64,000 nt of DNA from NCBI GenBank assembly GCA_043778625.1, contig JAYWFU010000052.1, positions 23,247-87,246 of the forward strand. Direction: 5' to 3'. The notes under the pieces are model-generated. The model did not search any database and had not been told where the DNA came from. It saw only the letters and a list, made by a program, of their open reading frames with translations. Position numbers and translations under genes: made by a program. This document shows, piece by piece, positions 50,557-60,900 of this stretch; the first letter of the stretch is position 1, and the number at the start of each line of letters is the position of its first letter. Source of the DNA: JACMRI01 sp043778625. Lineage in GTDB: Bacteria > Bacteroidota > Bacteroidia > UBA4408.

Positions 50557-53316
50557 TTATTTTAACAACGTTACTGTACCTGTATACGTGTGCTTTTCGC
50601 TTAACCTATCTCGAAGTTGTATGTGCCACACATACATATCGGTGGGGCAAAGTTTGGTATAGTCGTTTTCAACCCCGCCGTTCCAGCCTTCGGCTAAGTT
50701 ACTGGTAATAAATAGGCGTGTACCCCACCTATCGTACACGCTTAATTTATATTCTTTTAACCCAGTAGTTTTGGGTTTAAACACATCGTTTACTTGGTCG
50801 TGGTTAGGAGTAAAAGCATTGGGTACATAAAACTTAAATGTACCATCAATATTAACATAACGTGACGTATTACTTGTGCAACCATTAGCCGTGGCTACAT
50901 GCAATGTTATTTGATACTCGCCAGGGTGTGCATAATAATGCGTATCGTTTTTTAATAAAGTAGGGACACTATTGTCTCCCCAAGTATAATACAAATTAGT
51001 AATGGGTAAGTAACTCACACTCTTATCAGTAACTTTAATAAATGGATCGTAAAAAAAATCTTTTTCAATTGAATCCACATCAAATGCGGCATTGGGGCTG
51101 GCTTGTACGTATATAGGACTTCTTAACGTATCGTAAGCGGTATCAATACAGCCCTGCAAAGTCATTAAGGCTACATTAGTATAAAAAAAGCCTGTATCAG
51201 CATACACGTAAGTAGGCAGGCTATCGTTACTAATAGTGTGTTGTGTGTTACCTATGCTCCATGCGTATTTTACAGGGCCTTCGGCAATTATCGTGGGTTT
51301 AAATTGCACTTGCAGTGGCTGGCAACCTATTAATGGTGTGGCGGTATATTTTATTTTAGGGTTAGGATAAATATGGAACGTTACACTATCTTTTGCTGTA
51401 CAGCCGTAATTAGTGGCACTTACAACGGTTTTATAATCTCCACTTGGCATAAATTTAATGGCTTGTAATGTAGGAATATTACCTGTTGGAATAGTGTGTT
51501 GTGGCACATTCCAAGTATACATAGCATTGGTTAAATTACTACCTTGAGTTTTAAAATTAATACTTCCATCATCAGCGCAATATCTCCCCGAATCAGTAAG
51601 AGTAAGGGTTATAGGGTTAGTAACACGCACAATAAACTTGGCAGTATCACTACACACAATGTTAGGATTAACATTAGTTATTATTAGGTTAGCAATAGCC
51701 ATTATGTTATACGTACCTGTGTCAGCATAGGTGTAATTAACATTAGTGCCAATGGCTACATCGGCGGTAGTATTAGGCACACCAAAGTCCCATTTAACAT
51801 TGGTAAAACTGGTTCCTTGCACTTTATAATTTTGAGTTAAACCTGTGCAAGGCAACGGAGCTACAAAAGGCGTAGGATCAACGGTTGGACTCCAAACTCG
51901 TGTGGGCAAAGTACCCGACCACTTACACTCGCCTTGCTTACCATCAACCTTTACCTGAAAATAACCATCAGTAATAAAATTAATATTACTTTGGGTAAAA
52001 CCTGTGGGGGTATTATTGTTAGCTGAGTTTAAAAAATCCCAAGTAAATACGGATTGAATAGCATCAAACGCACCAATAATTTTGTAGTTAAACGAATTAC
52101 CTTTTAAGCATTGGTCGCCAGTGGGTAAGTAGGTAATATCAGGCCTAAAGTTACGCTGTATATTCACGGTGTCGTAAGTAGTGTCTTTGCACACACCATT
52201 GGCATTTTTAGTAGTAATTAACCTAATAATATATACCCCAGTATCAGGGAATACGTACGCAGGGTTTTGTACCGAAGCTACATCAATAGTACTACCATTA
52301 ACTCCAAAATCCCAATCGTAGGACGAACCTGCATCAAACTGTCCGTTAAAAGTTATATTAAATCCATCGCACACCACTTTAGTACCATTAGCTAAGGTAT
52401 TGTTAACAATTGGTGTAGTGGCACTAATAACGGCGTTAGGCAAGCTACAATCCAATACTTTAAATTGATAATCGCGACTGGTGGTACTAAGTAATACTCC
52501 GTTCCTAAACTCTTTAACACATACCGAAAATACAAATAAACCTGCCAAGTTAGGTATACCCCTAATTAAGCCCGTGCTACTATTAATAGTAATAGCAGGG
52601 CTAGTAGCTATAGGATAGTTACTACTGTAGGGCGGTGCAAACACCACGGGAGTGTAAGGCGGAGGGGTTTCTTGCGCACTGCTTGGCTTAGGTGTAGTTT
52701 GGTCGCCCCCTGTGTTGGGCATGCATAGTTCATATACTAGCACATCACCGTCAGGGTCAGTAGCTGAGTTGTCAAAATTAATATCTTGTGTAAAACACAA
52801 AAACACAGGCGGCAAATTGGTAAATCGTGGGCTCGAATTATCGGCCACCACATCGCTACTAGGTACGTGTGTGGTAAAAGTTGCTCCTTCAGTATCAGGC
52901 GCTGCCAAGTTGGTTATAGCAGCGTTACGACAACACCGCTGATATGTTATATCATAACCTCCAGCCAAAGGCGATAGTGTTACGGTGGTTTCATATATAG
53001 CCTGCTCCACGCAAGCTGTACCTGTATTTAATGCACAAGGATTACTGTTTAGGTTTACTGCACTCTTCACAAATGTGGGTATAGATATACTTTGTAATAA
53101 AGTACCTGCGGAGTTAAATATAGCTAAATCAGCAGGAGAGTCAAAATCGGCACAGCTAGTACACGAACAATCGCGGTATACTTTTAAAGTAATTTTATAA
53201 TCGTTACTGCCTGCTATTTTGGTATAGTATATTTCGCCTCCCACTATATGTTTGGCATTAGCAATATTGCTAACACCAAACACAAATAAGAATAAAAATA
53301 ATACGCTGTATTTCAT
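50557..53316 (-). CDS. Giant secreted PKD protein with T9SS type B (gliding-type) C-terminal domain
   Basis: The 919-residue product has a signal peptide (MKYSVLFLFLFVFGVSNIANA), an N-terminal region with KHIVGGEIYYTKIAGSNDYK and clustered Cys (DCSCTSCADF), common in large Bacteroidota surface proteins, then about four PKD-type repeats (for example YDWDFGVNGSTI, YVFPDTGVYIIRLITTKN, YTYADTGTYNIMAIANLI). The last 90 residues (YVPNAFTPNHDQVNDVF, YDRWGTRLFITSN) form the CHU_C/T9SS type B domain. It is probably exported to the cell surface. It converges on the aminotransferase gene (9 bp) and lies 54 bp from the GH18 gene. Confidence 0.9.
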   Translation of the reverse strand: MKYSVLFLFLFVFGVSNIANAKHIVGGEIYYTKIAGSNDYKITLKVYRDCSCTSCADFDSPADLAIFNSAGTLLQSISIPTFVKSAVNLNSNPCALNTGTACVEQAIYETTVTLSPLAGGYDITYQRCCRNAAITNLAAPDTEGATFTTHVPSSDVVADNSSPRFTNLPPVFLCFTQDINFDNSATDPDGDVLVYELCMPNTGGDQTTPKPSSAQETPPPYTPVVFAPPYSSNYPIATSPAITINSSTGLIRGIPNLAGLFVFSVCVKEFRNGVLLSTTSRDYQFKVLDCSLPNAVISATTPIVNNTLANGTKVVCDGFNITFNGQFDAGSSYDWDFGVNGSTIDVASVQNPAYVFPDTGVYIIRLITTKNANGVCKDTTYDTVNIQRNFRPDITYLPTGDQCLKGNSFNYKIIGAFDAIQSVFTWDFLNSANNNTPTGFTQSNINFITDGYFQVKVDGKQGECKWSGTLPTRVWSPTVDPTPFVAPLPCTGLTQNYKVQGTSFTNVKWDFGVPNTTADVAIGTNVNYTYADTGTYNIMAIANLIITNVNPNIVCSDTAKFIVRVTNPITLTLTDSGRYCADDGSINFKTQGSNLTNAMYTWNVPQHTIPTGNIPTLQAIKFMPSGDYKTVVSATNYGCTAKDSVTFHIYPNPKIKYTATPLIGCQPLQVQFKPTIIAEGPVKYAWSIGNTQHTISNDSLPTYVYADTGFFYTNVALMTLQGCIDTAYDTLRSPIYVQASPNAAFDVDSIEKDFFYDPFIKVTDKSVSYLPITNLYYTWGDNSVPTLLKNDTHYYAHPGEYQITLHVATANGCTSNTSRYVNIDGTFKFYVPNAFTPNHDQVNDVFKPKTTGLKEYKLSVYDRWGTRLFITSNLAEGWNGGVENDYTKLCPTDMYVWHIQLRDRLSEKHTYTGTVTLLK

Positions 53317-53321
53317 AATAT

Positions 53322-53329
53322 CAAATATA
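53322..53329 (-). promoter_or_regulatory. -7 box immediately before the ATG of the PKD protein gene
   Basis: On the minus strand TATATTTG ends only 5 bp before the ATG at 53316, so a transcript starting about 7 nt after it would be leaderless or nearly so. No TTG is seen 19 nt upstream, so it may be fortuitous. Confidence 0.35.
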
Positions 53330-53370
53330 ATTTTAGTTAGAAGAATAACTTATTGCTTATTGATAAGTGG

Positions 53371-56325
53371 TTATTGTACACTTATTTTTTGTGTATTTAC
53401 TAGTATTTTGCCTTTGTACACAGTTAATAAATGTATGCCCTTGGGCTGACGTTGCAAATCAATAATAGTAGTGTTATTAGTAATAGTAGCTTGCTGCACG
53501 ACTTGGCCTAACACATTTACCACCTCGTACGTATAACCAATGTAAGGTGCTGAATTAAATGTAAGTACACCATTAGTTGGGTTAGGATACGCACCAATTA
53601 ATACATTAAGCGTACTATTAATTTGCGCCATGCCTACCGTTATATCATACGTAAAACCATCGCTTACGGCAGTATCGCCTACTAAACCAGCACCATTAAC
53701 AGCGTACACGCTTATATAATAGGTTGGCCCAGTGTTTAATGTAACCGTTGGTGATGTAGCATTAGTAACATTACCAGCGGCAGTGTAAGCAAGTATATTG
53801 CTTAACTTAGGTGCTGTACCTATGGCATAAAAGTAGTTGGCAATGCCTGAATTTACATCAGTGCTTGCCGTATAATTAGTAGGTACAGTAGCTGTTCCAA
53901 TTAGGTCTACATCGACCGCTGTACCATCGTTTATAGTGGTTACGATGCTTGGTTTTGTCCAATCAATGTTTACGTCTTGCGTGGCTACTGCGCTTAAGTT
54001 ATTACTTAAATCAATAGCTATAGAACGTATTTTGCACGCTGGTGTAGTAGGGTTAGGGTTTTGATACTGCACCATGTCGGCTGTAGTATTGCCTACGGTA
54101 ATATTGGTAGTATTTCCGCGCGAGCGAAATATCCTAAAATCATCTGCCGAATAACTACAATTACCTGTACGAAATGATACTGCTGTACCCGAAACTATTG
54201 GGGTGGGGTCTTTCCACAGAGCAATAAATTTATTGTTTACAAATAGTTTTACATCGCCTAGTATACGATCGTAAAGTATGGCGTAGTTGTAGGTTTGCCC
54301 GTTTACAAAGGGATAGGCCACATCAATAACAGGGCTGCCAAATACATTGTTTTGTACTTTGTAAAATTGTATTTTTTGATCATCAAACCTATTAAACATA
54401 AAGTACGAATTATTACGGTTGGTACTATCGGGCTTATCGCACATTATGTGTAGCCCTGCACGGCGTGTAACACCTGCTGCTTGAGCAATACCCGACCATG
54501 TGTACAAATATTTGTTACTAATATTTTGCGCTACTGGTGCATAAATATTGGTATTACTTAATGTAGTATTAGTTTGATTAAGCGTACCGCCGGCTACTGC
54601 CCAAGTACCGGTTTTTACTGTCCAAGCAGGGTTAAGTACAGCATTAAATTCATCGGTAATAAAACCACGTGTTACGTTACTCGTAAACTCAGTACCTGTG
54701 TAGCTGCTAACGTTGTACAATCCTTTATCTACGCCTGTTCCCACATCGGTATCAGTATAGCTTGCTGTAAAATTACCAGTTTCCCAAGTATTAACTCCTG
54801 CTATTACAGTTACAGGTGGTACGTTATCGGTAACGCAGGTATATGTAGCCTTGTAACCAATGTTATTCACTCCATTATCCGCTTTAAATTTAAGTGTTAC
54901 CGATGGCGATGTAGTAGTAATTACACCTGGTGATGCTAAGCCTGTGTATTTGCCAATAACGGGCGATGTGAGTGTTGCACCGTCATAAATAGTTAGTGTA
55001 TCGTTACCGTTTTCTAACCCAAATGATTTGAAATCAATGGTTACACTACTTGCTCCTGCTGGCGAAATAGTGTAGGTATAATTTTCTTTATCGTAATAGT
55101 TTTTGCTTGGTCCTCCGCCGTCAAATATACTATCAGTACATGCTGTAATACCACAACTGGTAAAACGATTTTCGAGCTTTGCCCACAAATCATTATAACC
55201 ATCGTCATAGCCTAAAGCCCATATTCCAGTACCTCCTATGCCCATTTGTCCTATTACTTGTAATTTTCTATCAAAGCTATACGCATCATCAATAAATAAT
55301 TGTTTACCCGAATAATTATAGTAGGGTGAATAGCAGTTAGGTTCCCATAAGCGAGTATTAAAATTTCCGCTAGCATTTAATTTTAAGGCTTTATACTGTA
55401 CCGATGAGGAGCCACCAGTAGTACTTGCCCCTGCTGCTGTGCTCGATACTGACCAGCTTCGACCATAATAAGGCAGTGCGCACAATAATTTGGTTTTGGG
55501 TGCCCCTTGACCTAAGTAATAAGTTATTGATTTTGAAATATTATAATTAAACGGACTCATAGTATAGGTGGGCGATGTAGGACCTGCGGTAGTACTTGAG
55601 CCGTAATAATAATCATATGCCATAATTACAAACAACGACACCGACGAATTAAGATTGGCAATATCCATAACTCCACCCCAGTCTACCGAGGGCATGGCTA
55701 TTGTTACTTCGTAAGTAGAGTTAGCCGCTTTTAAAGCCGTATTTAATTGTTGAATAAATGCCGTAAATCCAGTTTTGTTGCTGGCTGCCATTCCTTCAAA
55801 ATCAATATTTACACCTGTGCCACCACGTGCATTTAACAAACTTATGGTATTGTTAATAAAATTTTGTTTGGCTGTAGTACTTGCCAAAAATGTTGCGTGC
55901 CCGCTAAACATACTTGCACAAAAATGCACTTTTACATTATTAGACAAGGCTTGTGTTACGGCATTAGACCCGCTCCAATCAAAACTTGTATTGGTATTAT
56001 TACCTGTTGATGAACTTACGGTGTAATCAAAATACACCAAGTGGCTTAATTTATCCCACTGGTAGTTAGCCTCTGCACCTGCACTCCAGTAAGGGTGCCA
56101 GCCGTATACTTTTTTTTTAAGCACACAACTTTGTATACCATTTAACTTAACATTAGCTAGCGGATTAGTGTACTGCTTAGCATACTGTGTATCGGTAATG
56201 CCTAGTTTGGCGTGGCTTACCGACTCTTCTTGATGAATACTTTTAAAGTTTGTAGGGGAAGCTTGCTGGCCTTGTAAAGTTACTGCAAGTAAAAAAGTGC
56301 TTAATAGTGTGGATAATTTTTTCAT
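53371..56325 (-). CDS. GH18 chitinase-like secreted protein with CUB-like and T9SS type A domains
   Basis: The 984-residue product has a signal peptide (ending TLQGQQ), then a GH18 domain (about 70-375): VYGWHPYWSAGAEANYQW, the catalytic strand GVNIDFEGM with E177 as proton donor and D175, and MAYDYYYGSS. The first Asp residues of the canonical DxxDxDxE are changed (T170, N173), which is tolerated in many GH18 proteins. A CUB-like domain (about 395-500), a laminin-G-like segment (570-720) and Ig-like domains follow; the end (LIGAYPNPTNGVLTFNSA, then VVNVLGQVV) is a T9SS type A sorting domain. It may hydrolyse chitin or peptidoglycan-like polymers at the surface. Confidence 0.9.
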   Translation of the reverse strand: MKKLSTLLSTFLLAVTLQGQQASPTNFKSIHQEESVSHAKLGITDTQYAKQYTNPLANVKLNGIQSCVLKKKVYGWHPYWSAGAEANYQWDKLSHLVYFDYTVSSSTGNNTNTSFDWSGSNAVTQALSNNVKVHFCASMFSGHATFLASTTAKQNFINNTISLLNARGGTGVNIDFEGMAASNKTGFTAFIQQLNTALKAANSTYEVTIAMPSVDWGGVMDIANLNSSVSLFVIMAYDYYYGSSTTAGPTSPTYTMSPFNYNISKSITYYLGQGAPKTKLLCALPYYGRSWSVSSTAAGASTTGGSSSVQYKALKLNASGNFNTRLWEPNCYSPYYNYSGKQLFIDDAYSFDRKLQVIGQMGIGGTGIWALGYDDGYNDLWAKLENRFTSCGITACTDSIFDGGGPSKNYYDKENYTYTISPAGASSVTIDFKSFGLENGNDTLTIYDGATLTSPVIGKYTGLASPGVITTTSPSVTLKFKADNGVNNIGYKATYTCVTDNVPPVTVIAGVNTWETGNFTASYTDTDVGTGVDKGLYNVSSYTGTEFTSNVTRGFITDEFNAVLNPAWTVKTGTWAVAGGTLNQTNTTLSNTNIYAPVAQNISNKYLYTWSGIAQAAGVTRRAGLHIMCDKPDSTNRNNSYFMFNRFDDQKIQFYKVQNNVFGSPVIDVAYPFVNGQTYNYAILYDRILGDVKLFVNNKFIALWKDPTPIVSGTAVSFRTGNCSYSADDFRIFRSRGNTTNITVGNTTADMVQYQNPNPTTPACKIRSIAIDLSNNLSAVATQDVNIDWTKPSIVTTINDGTAVDVDLIGTATVPTNYTASTDVNSGIANYFYAIGTAPKLSNILAYTAAGNVTNATSPTVTLNTGPTYYISVYAVNGAGLVGDTAVSDGFTYDITVGMAQINSTLNVLIGAYPNPTNGVLTFNSAPYIGYTYEVVNVLGQVVQQATITNNTTIIDLQRQPKGIHLLTVYKGKILVNTQKISVQ

Positions 56326-56433
56326 AACAAATAAAATATTTAATTACATAATTTCATACTTAAAAGTAATAATTTATAACTTAAATACAACTGTTTTTGA
56401 GTTTAACTAGCTAACGAGTAATACATTAAATTC

Positions 56434-57903
56434 TTATACCAATGCTCTAGCTTCCATTATAGCATCGTGCATAATAATATCGTTAATTACAAAACTAACT
56501 TTAGTGCGTAATTGTGCGTGTAAGCCTTGTACTAACTCCGATGATTTTAATGGTGCTCTAAACTCCAATGCCTGTGCGGCAGTTAGGTATTCGATAGCGG
56601 CAATGGTTTTAATGTTATCAATTACTTTATAGCATTTAGTAGCGGCATTAGCACCCATACTCACGTGGTCTTCTTGCCCGTTGCTGCTTACAATACTATC
56701 AATACTGGCAGGCGTGCAATATTGTTTGTTTTGACTAACAATGCTTGCGGCGGTGTATTGCGGAATCATAAAGCCACTATTTAACCCCGCATTATTTACC
56801 AAGTAAGGTGGTAAATTACGCTGCCCACTAATTAATAAATACGTGCGTCGCTCGCTAATACTGCCCAACTCAGCCATGGCTATGGCCAAAAAATCTAACG
56901 CTAACGCTAAGGGTTGCCCATGAAAATTGCCTCCGCTAAGTATTAAATCTTCGTCAGGGAAAATGGTAGGATTATCTGTTACCGAGTTTATTTCGGTAGT
57001 AATAACACTCGCCACATAATTAATAGTATCCTTGGTAGCCCCGTGTACTTGCGGTATGCAACGAAACGAATACGGGTCCTGCACATGCTGTTTGGCTTGC
57101 TTAGCTATTTGGCTACCACGCAAATTATTCAATATAGTTTTTGCAGTATTAATTTGCCCGCTATGCGCACGAATAGTGTGTAGTAGCATATTAAAAGGTT
57201 CGAGTTTAGCATCAAAAGCATCAATACTCATGCAAGCAATGGCATCAATTTTTTCGGACAGTTGCAATGCTGTAAGCACGCAATACACGCCATAAGCACT
57301 CATAAATTGCGTGCCATTAAGTAATGCCAGCCCCTCCTTAGCTCCTAATTGTATGGGTTTTAATTTTAATAGTTCGTACACCTCCGCAGTGTTGCGTACG
57401 TTACCTTTGTAATACACTTGCCCTAAACCTAGTAATGGTAGAGCAAGGTGCGCCAATGGTGCTAAATCTCCCGAAGCACCCAAGCTACCTTGGCTATATA
57501 TTACTGGTAATATACTATTGTTGTACAAATAAATTAAGCGTTCCACAGTGGCTAATTGCACACCGCTATTGCCGTACGAAAGCCCTTGAATTTTGAGCAA
57601 GAGCATTATTTGTACAATATTTTTAGGTATAGTTTCGCCAGTACCGCAAGCGTGCGATTTTACTAAGTTTTCTTGCAATTGGCTTAGTTCGTTATTGGCA
57701 ATAATGGTATTACACAACGAACCAAAACCAGTATTAATGCCGTAAATGGGCACAGAATTATTTTTTATTTTTTGAAGTAAATAATTGTGTCCGTCTATTA
57801 TTTTTTCTTTGGCATTATCAGTTAATGCTATGGGGCTATTAGTAGCTACAATACTTGCAACGGCTTGTAGGGTAAGGGTTTCGGTGGTAGATATTAAATA
57901 CAT
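56434..57903 (-). CDS. hutH: Histidine ammonia-lyase
   Basis: The 489-residue product is a full-length member of the aromatic amino acid lyase family. The MIO cofactor is formed from A143-S144-G145 (LGASGDLAPL); Y54 in YGINTGFGSL is the catalytic base. The region ERRTYLL-LPPYLV-GLNSGFMIPQYTAA and SNGQEDHVSMG is much closer to histidine than to tyrosine or phenylalanine lyases (SH in VKSHACGTG rather than HL). It turns histidine into urocanate and ammonia. hutU, hutI and hutG are not here, so the pathway is split or incomplete. It stands alone between two giant surface-protein genes. Confidence 0.9.
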   Translation of the reverse strand: MYLISTTETLTLQAVASIVATNSPIALTDNAKEKIIDGHNYLLQKIKNNSVPIYGINTGFGSLCNTIIANNELSQLQENLVKSHACGTGETIPKNIVQIMLLLKIQGLSYGNSGVQLATVERLIYLYNNSILPVIYSQGSLGASGDLAPLAHLALPLLGLGQVYYKGNVRNTAEVYELLKLKPIQLGAKEGLALLNGTQFMSAYGVYCVLTALQLSEKIDAIACMSIDAFDAKLEPFNMLLHTIRAHSGQINTAKTILNNLRGSQIAKQAKQHVQDPYSFRCIPQVHGATKDTINYVASVITTEINSVTDNPTIFPDEDLILSGGNFHGQPLALALDFLAIAMAELGSISERRTYLLISGQRNLPPYLVNNAGLNSGFMIPQYTAASIVSQNKQYCTPASIDSIVSSNGQEDHVSMGANAATKCYKVIDNIKTIAAIEYLTAAQALEFRAPLKSSELVQGLHAQLRTKVSFVINDIIMHDAIMEARALV

Positions 57904-57986
57904 TAAAAGTAGAACGGGATAACCCTATTGTTTTAATTATATGTGTACAAAAGTGAAGATGATTTGTGTGGGCAACAAAAATATAT

Positions 57987-60900
57987 TTACTTAATTAAAG
58001 TAACCGTACCCACAAGTCCTTTATGTTTTACATCAAACACATCGGTATAGCTTAGCTTCCAGTTGTATACTTCTTGTTGGCTAAGTTTGCCTTCGCGGAT
58101 GTCGGTGCCATCCCAACCCTTGCTACTAGGGCTTGTTATGCGGGCTATTACTTCGCCCCAGCGGTCAAATATTACTAAATCTAACTCTTTAATGTTGATG
58201 CCTTTTACCATAAAATAATCGTTAATGTTATCCCCATTAGGGCTAAACACATTAGGCACATATATAGTGTATATAGGGTTTACACGCACTGGTTTACTTA
58301 TGCTATCGGCACAGCCTTTATCGGTTTGTACTAATTGTTTAATAATGTAGGTGCCACTATCTTTGTACTGGTACACATACTCCGCAATAGGTTGCAATGG
58401 CGTTGGATTAATGCTTTGCTTTACTTCGCCGTTATTATAATTCCAAGTAATAGTATACCCTAAGTGCGACTCGTCCTTAATTTTTAATTCGGGGTTTAGC
58501 ATATCTACCGTGCTTGGGCTCACCTTAAAGCCTGCCTCTGGCAACGGATACACCGCTATACTATTCACTAGGGTTAGTGTGTCTTTACAACCTGTGGTGG
58601 TGGTAATAATTAGCTGCGAGGTGTGTAGTTGTGTGGTGTCAGTAGGGTTAGTATAGCAATGTTTGGCATTGGTGGTAGTAGCTTTATTATCGCTTGATTT
58701 ACTCACGTTATAATCCCCAAAATTCCAATTATAGATGGCAATAACTTCAGTTACGGGTGCTGCATTTTGTGTACTTGTGTTTACAAAATTAACACATAAT
58801 GGCTCGCAACCTTTGGCAGGTAAGGCAGTGTAATTAGCCACTGGCTTGGCGTGTACGGTTATAGGCACACTTAGGCTATCGGCACAACCATGGTTACTAG
58901 TTACTACCAATTTGCTAATGTAATTTCCGCTTACGGCGTGGTTATAATTTATAGTTTGATTTAAACCTGTAACGGTTTGCGTTTGCCCGTTACCCCAATT
59001 AATAATCATGCTGGCCATGGCGCTATTATCAGTACCCGCAAGTAGTGTTGATGCATTAGTAAATGCTATTGCAGTGGGATAGCACGGAGCCGTCATACTA
59101 TAGATAGCCTTTGGTAACGGCCACACAATTACGGGCTTGCTCACGGTATCAGCACAGTTGTGGTTAGTAGTAACAATAAGCATGGCCACGGGTTTGGTTT
59201 GCGTGGCAGGCAGTGTATATACGTGCGACGTATTTAGCGTGCTAGCATTGGTGTTGTAATTAGTGCCATTAAAATTATAGTTCCATGTTTGGCTTTGCAC
59301 AGCATCAGTAAAGCCAGTAGGCACAGTTAGTAGCGTGGTATTGGTAAATGCATTGGCGGTGTTAAGGCACGCACTATCTACCATAAAATTAGCTTTGGGT
59401 TTGGGGTAAATAACTAATGGTTTGGTGGTGTCTTTACTGCAACCAAAGCCATCAGTTACATTTAAATTAATACTGTAATTACCTGCTGCGGTGTAAGTGT
59501 AGCTTACGTTGGTACTAGTTATAGGTAGTGGCGATAGTCCCAAGCGCCACTTGCTAATTAGCGCGCTAATAGTGCCTGCACCTGCGGTGCTGGTGTTAGT
59601 AAATTGTATAACGTCGTCGTACTCGCAACCGTTGTTAAACGTGAAGTTAGGCACAGGTAAGCAATGTACTAGTACAGGGTTAGTGGCTACGCCCACACAG
59701 CCGCTATCGCTGGTTACTACTAATGTGGCGTTGTTAGTGGCATTATTACATTTATTATAGGTATAGGTTGGGTTTTGTGCTGCACTTGTGGGTGCAGGCG
59801 TTATACCTGTGCCGCCAAACACCCATGTCCAACTTTTAAGGCTGCCATTGGCTATGGTGCTATTGTCAGTAAAGGTGGTACTGCCTTTGAAACATGCGCT
59901 ATCGCTGGTAAACGAGGCAATGGGGTTGGGGTTAATATTAAGTTTCATAGTTCGTGTTACACTCTTGCAACCATTAGCATCGGTTACGTCCACGCTAATG
60001 GTTAAAGTGGTAGCAGTAGTAATATTTAGTGTGCTTAGATTAGTGGTAGTACCTGTAACATTGCTACCTACCCAATTATAATTATAAGGTGCTATACCAC
60101 CTGTAACTACTGCCGTTACAGGGTCAGTAGCGGTTGCGCTATTACAATGCGATATATCGGCTATTTTGGCTAATAATAATGTGTCGGGTTGTGTTATAAT
60201 TACTATGTCTTCATCAAAACAGCCACCAGCATCATCCACACGTACTAGGTATTTACCAGTATCTAAGCCTGTTATAGCGTTACCAGTAAGCGCAACGCCA
60301 CTTACGTTGGTAGTAGGTTTCCAAGTGTAAGTAAATGGTGGTAAACCCAGCGTTACGTTATCAGTAATGGTAGCATCGTGCCCCCAGTGGCAGCTTACGT
60401 TTTTAACTACTAAATTATTTACAGGCGATGGCAAGCTCGATATATTAATAGTTATGGTGTCTTTATTAGGAATAGTGCACAGGTTATCAGTATAGGTACA
60501 GTGGTATTTACCTGGCGCTAAGCCACCTATGCTATCTGTTGTGCCTGTGTAAGGTGCGCCGTCTTTAGTCCACACGTAAGTATAATTAGGCACACCGCCC
60601 GTTATATTAAGTTTTATATACCCATTGGCTACGCCGTTGCAAGCGTCTTTTGTTTTAGGGTTATTCTTAAATACACAAGGAGGAATTGTAAATGCTAACT
60701 CTGTAATATGATTTGCTCCACACGCAATTATTGTTTGGTTAAATGTATTGAAGGCAATATCATATACAGCACCAGCAGTGGCTTTAAAATCAAGTTGATT
60801 AAAATTAATATCATACGTATACACCCCATTAGTCGATCCTACAAATATGTTTCCGCAGCTTGTTATGTATATACCTCCATTTTGTTTCGAATTTGGAATT

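Noticed and set aside
56434..57903. Tyrosine ammonia-lyase of a flexirubin-type pigment cluster
   Set aside because: The substrate-site motifs (VKSHACGTG, GLNSGFMIPQ, QEDHVSMG) match histidine lyases, and no pigment genes are nearby.
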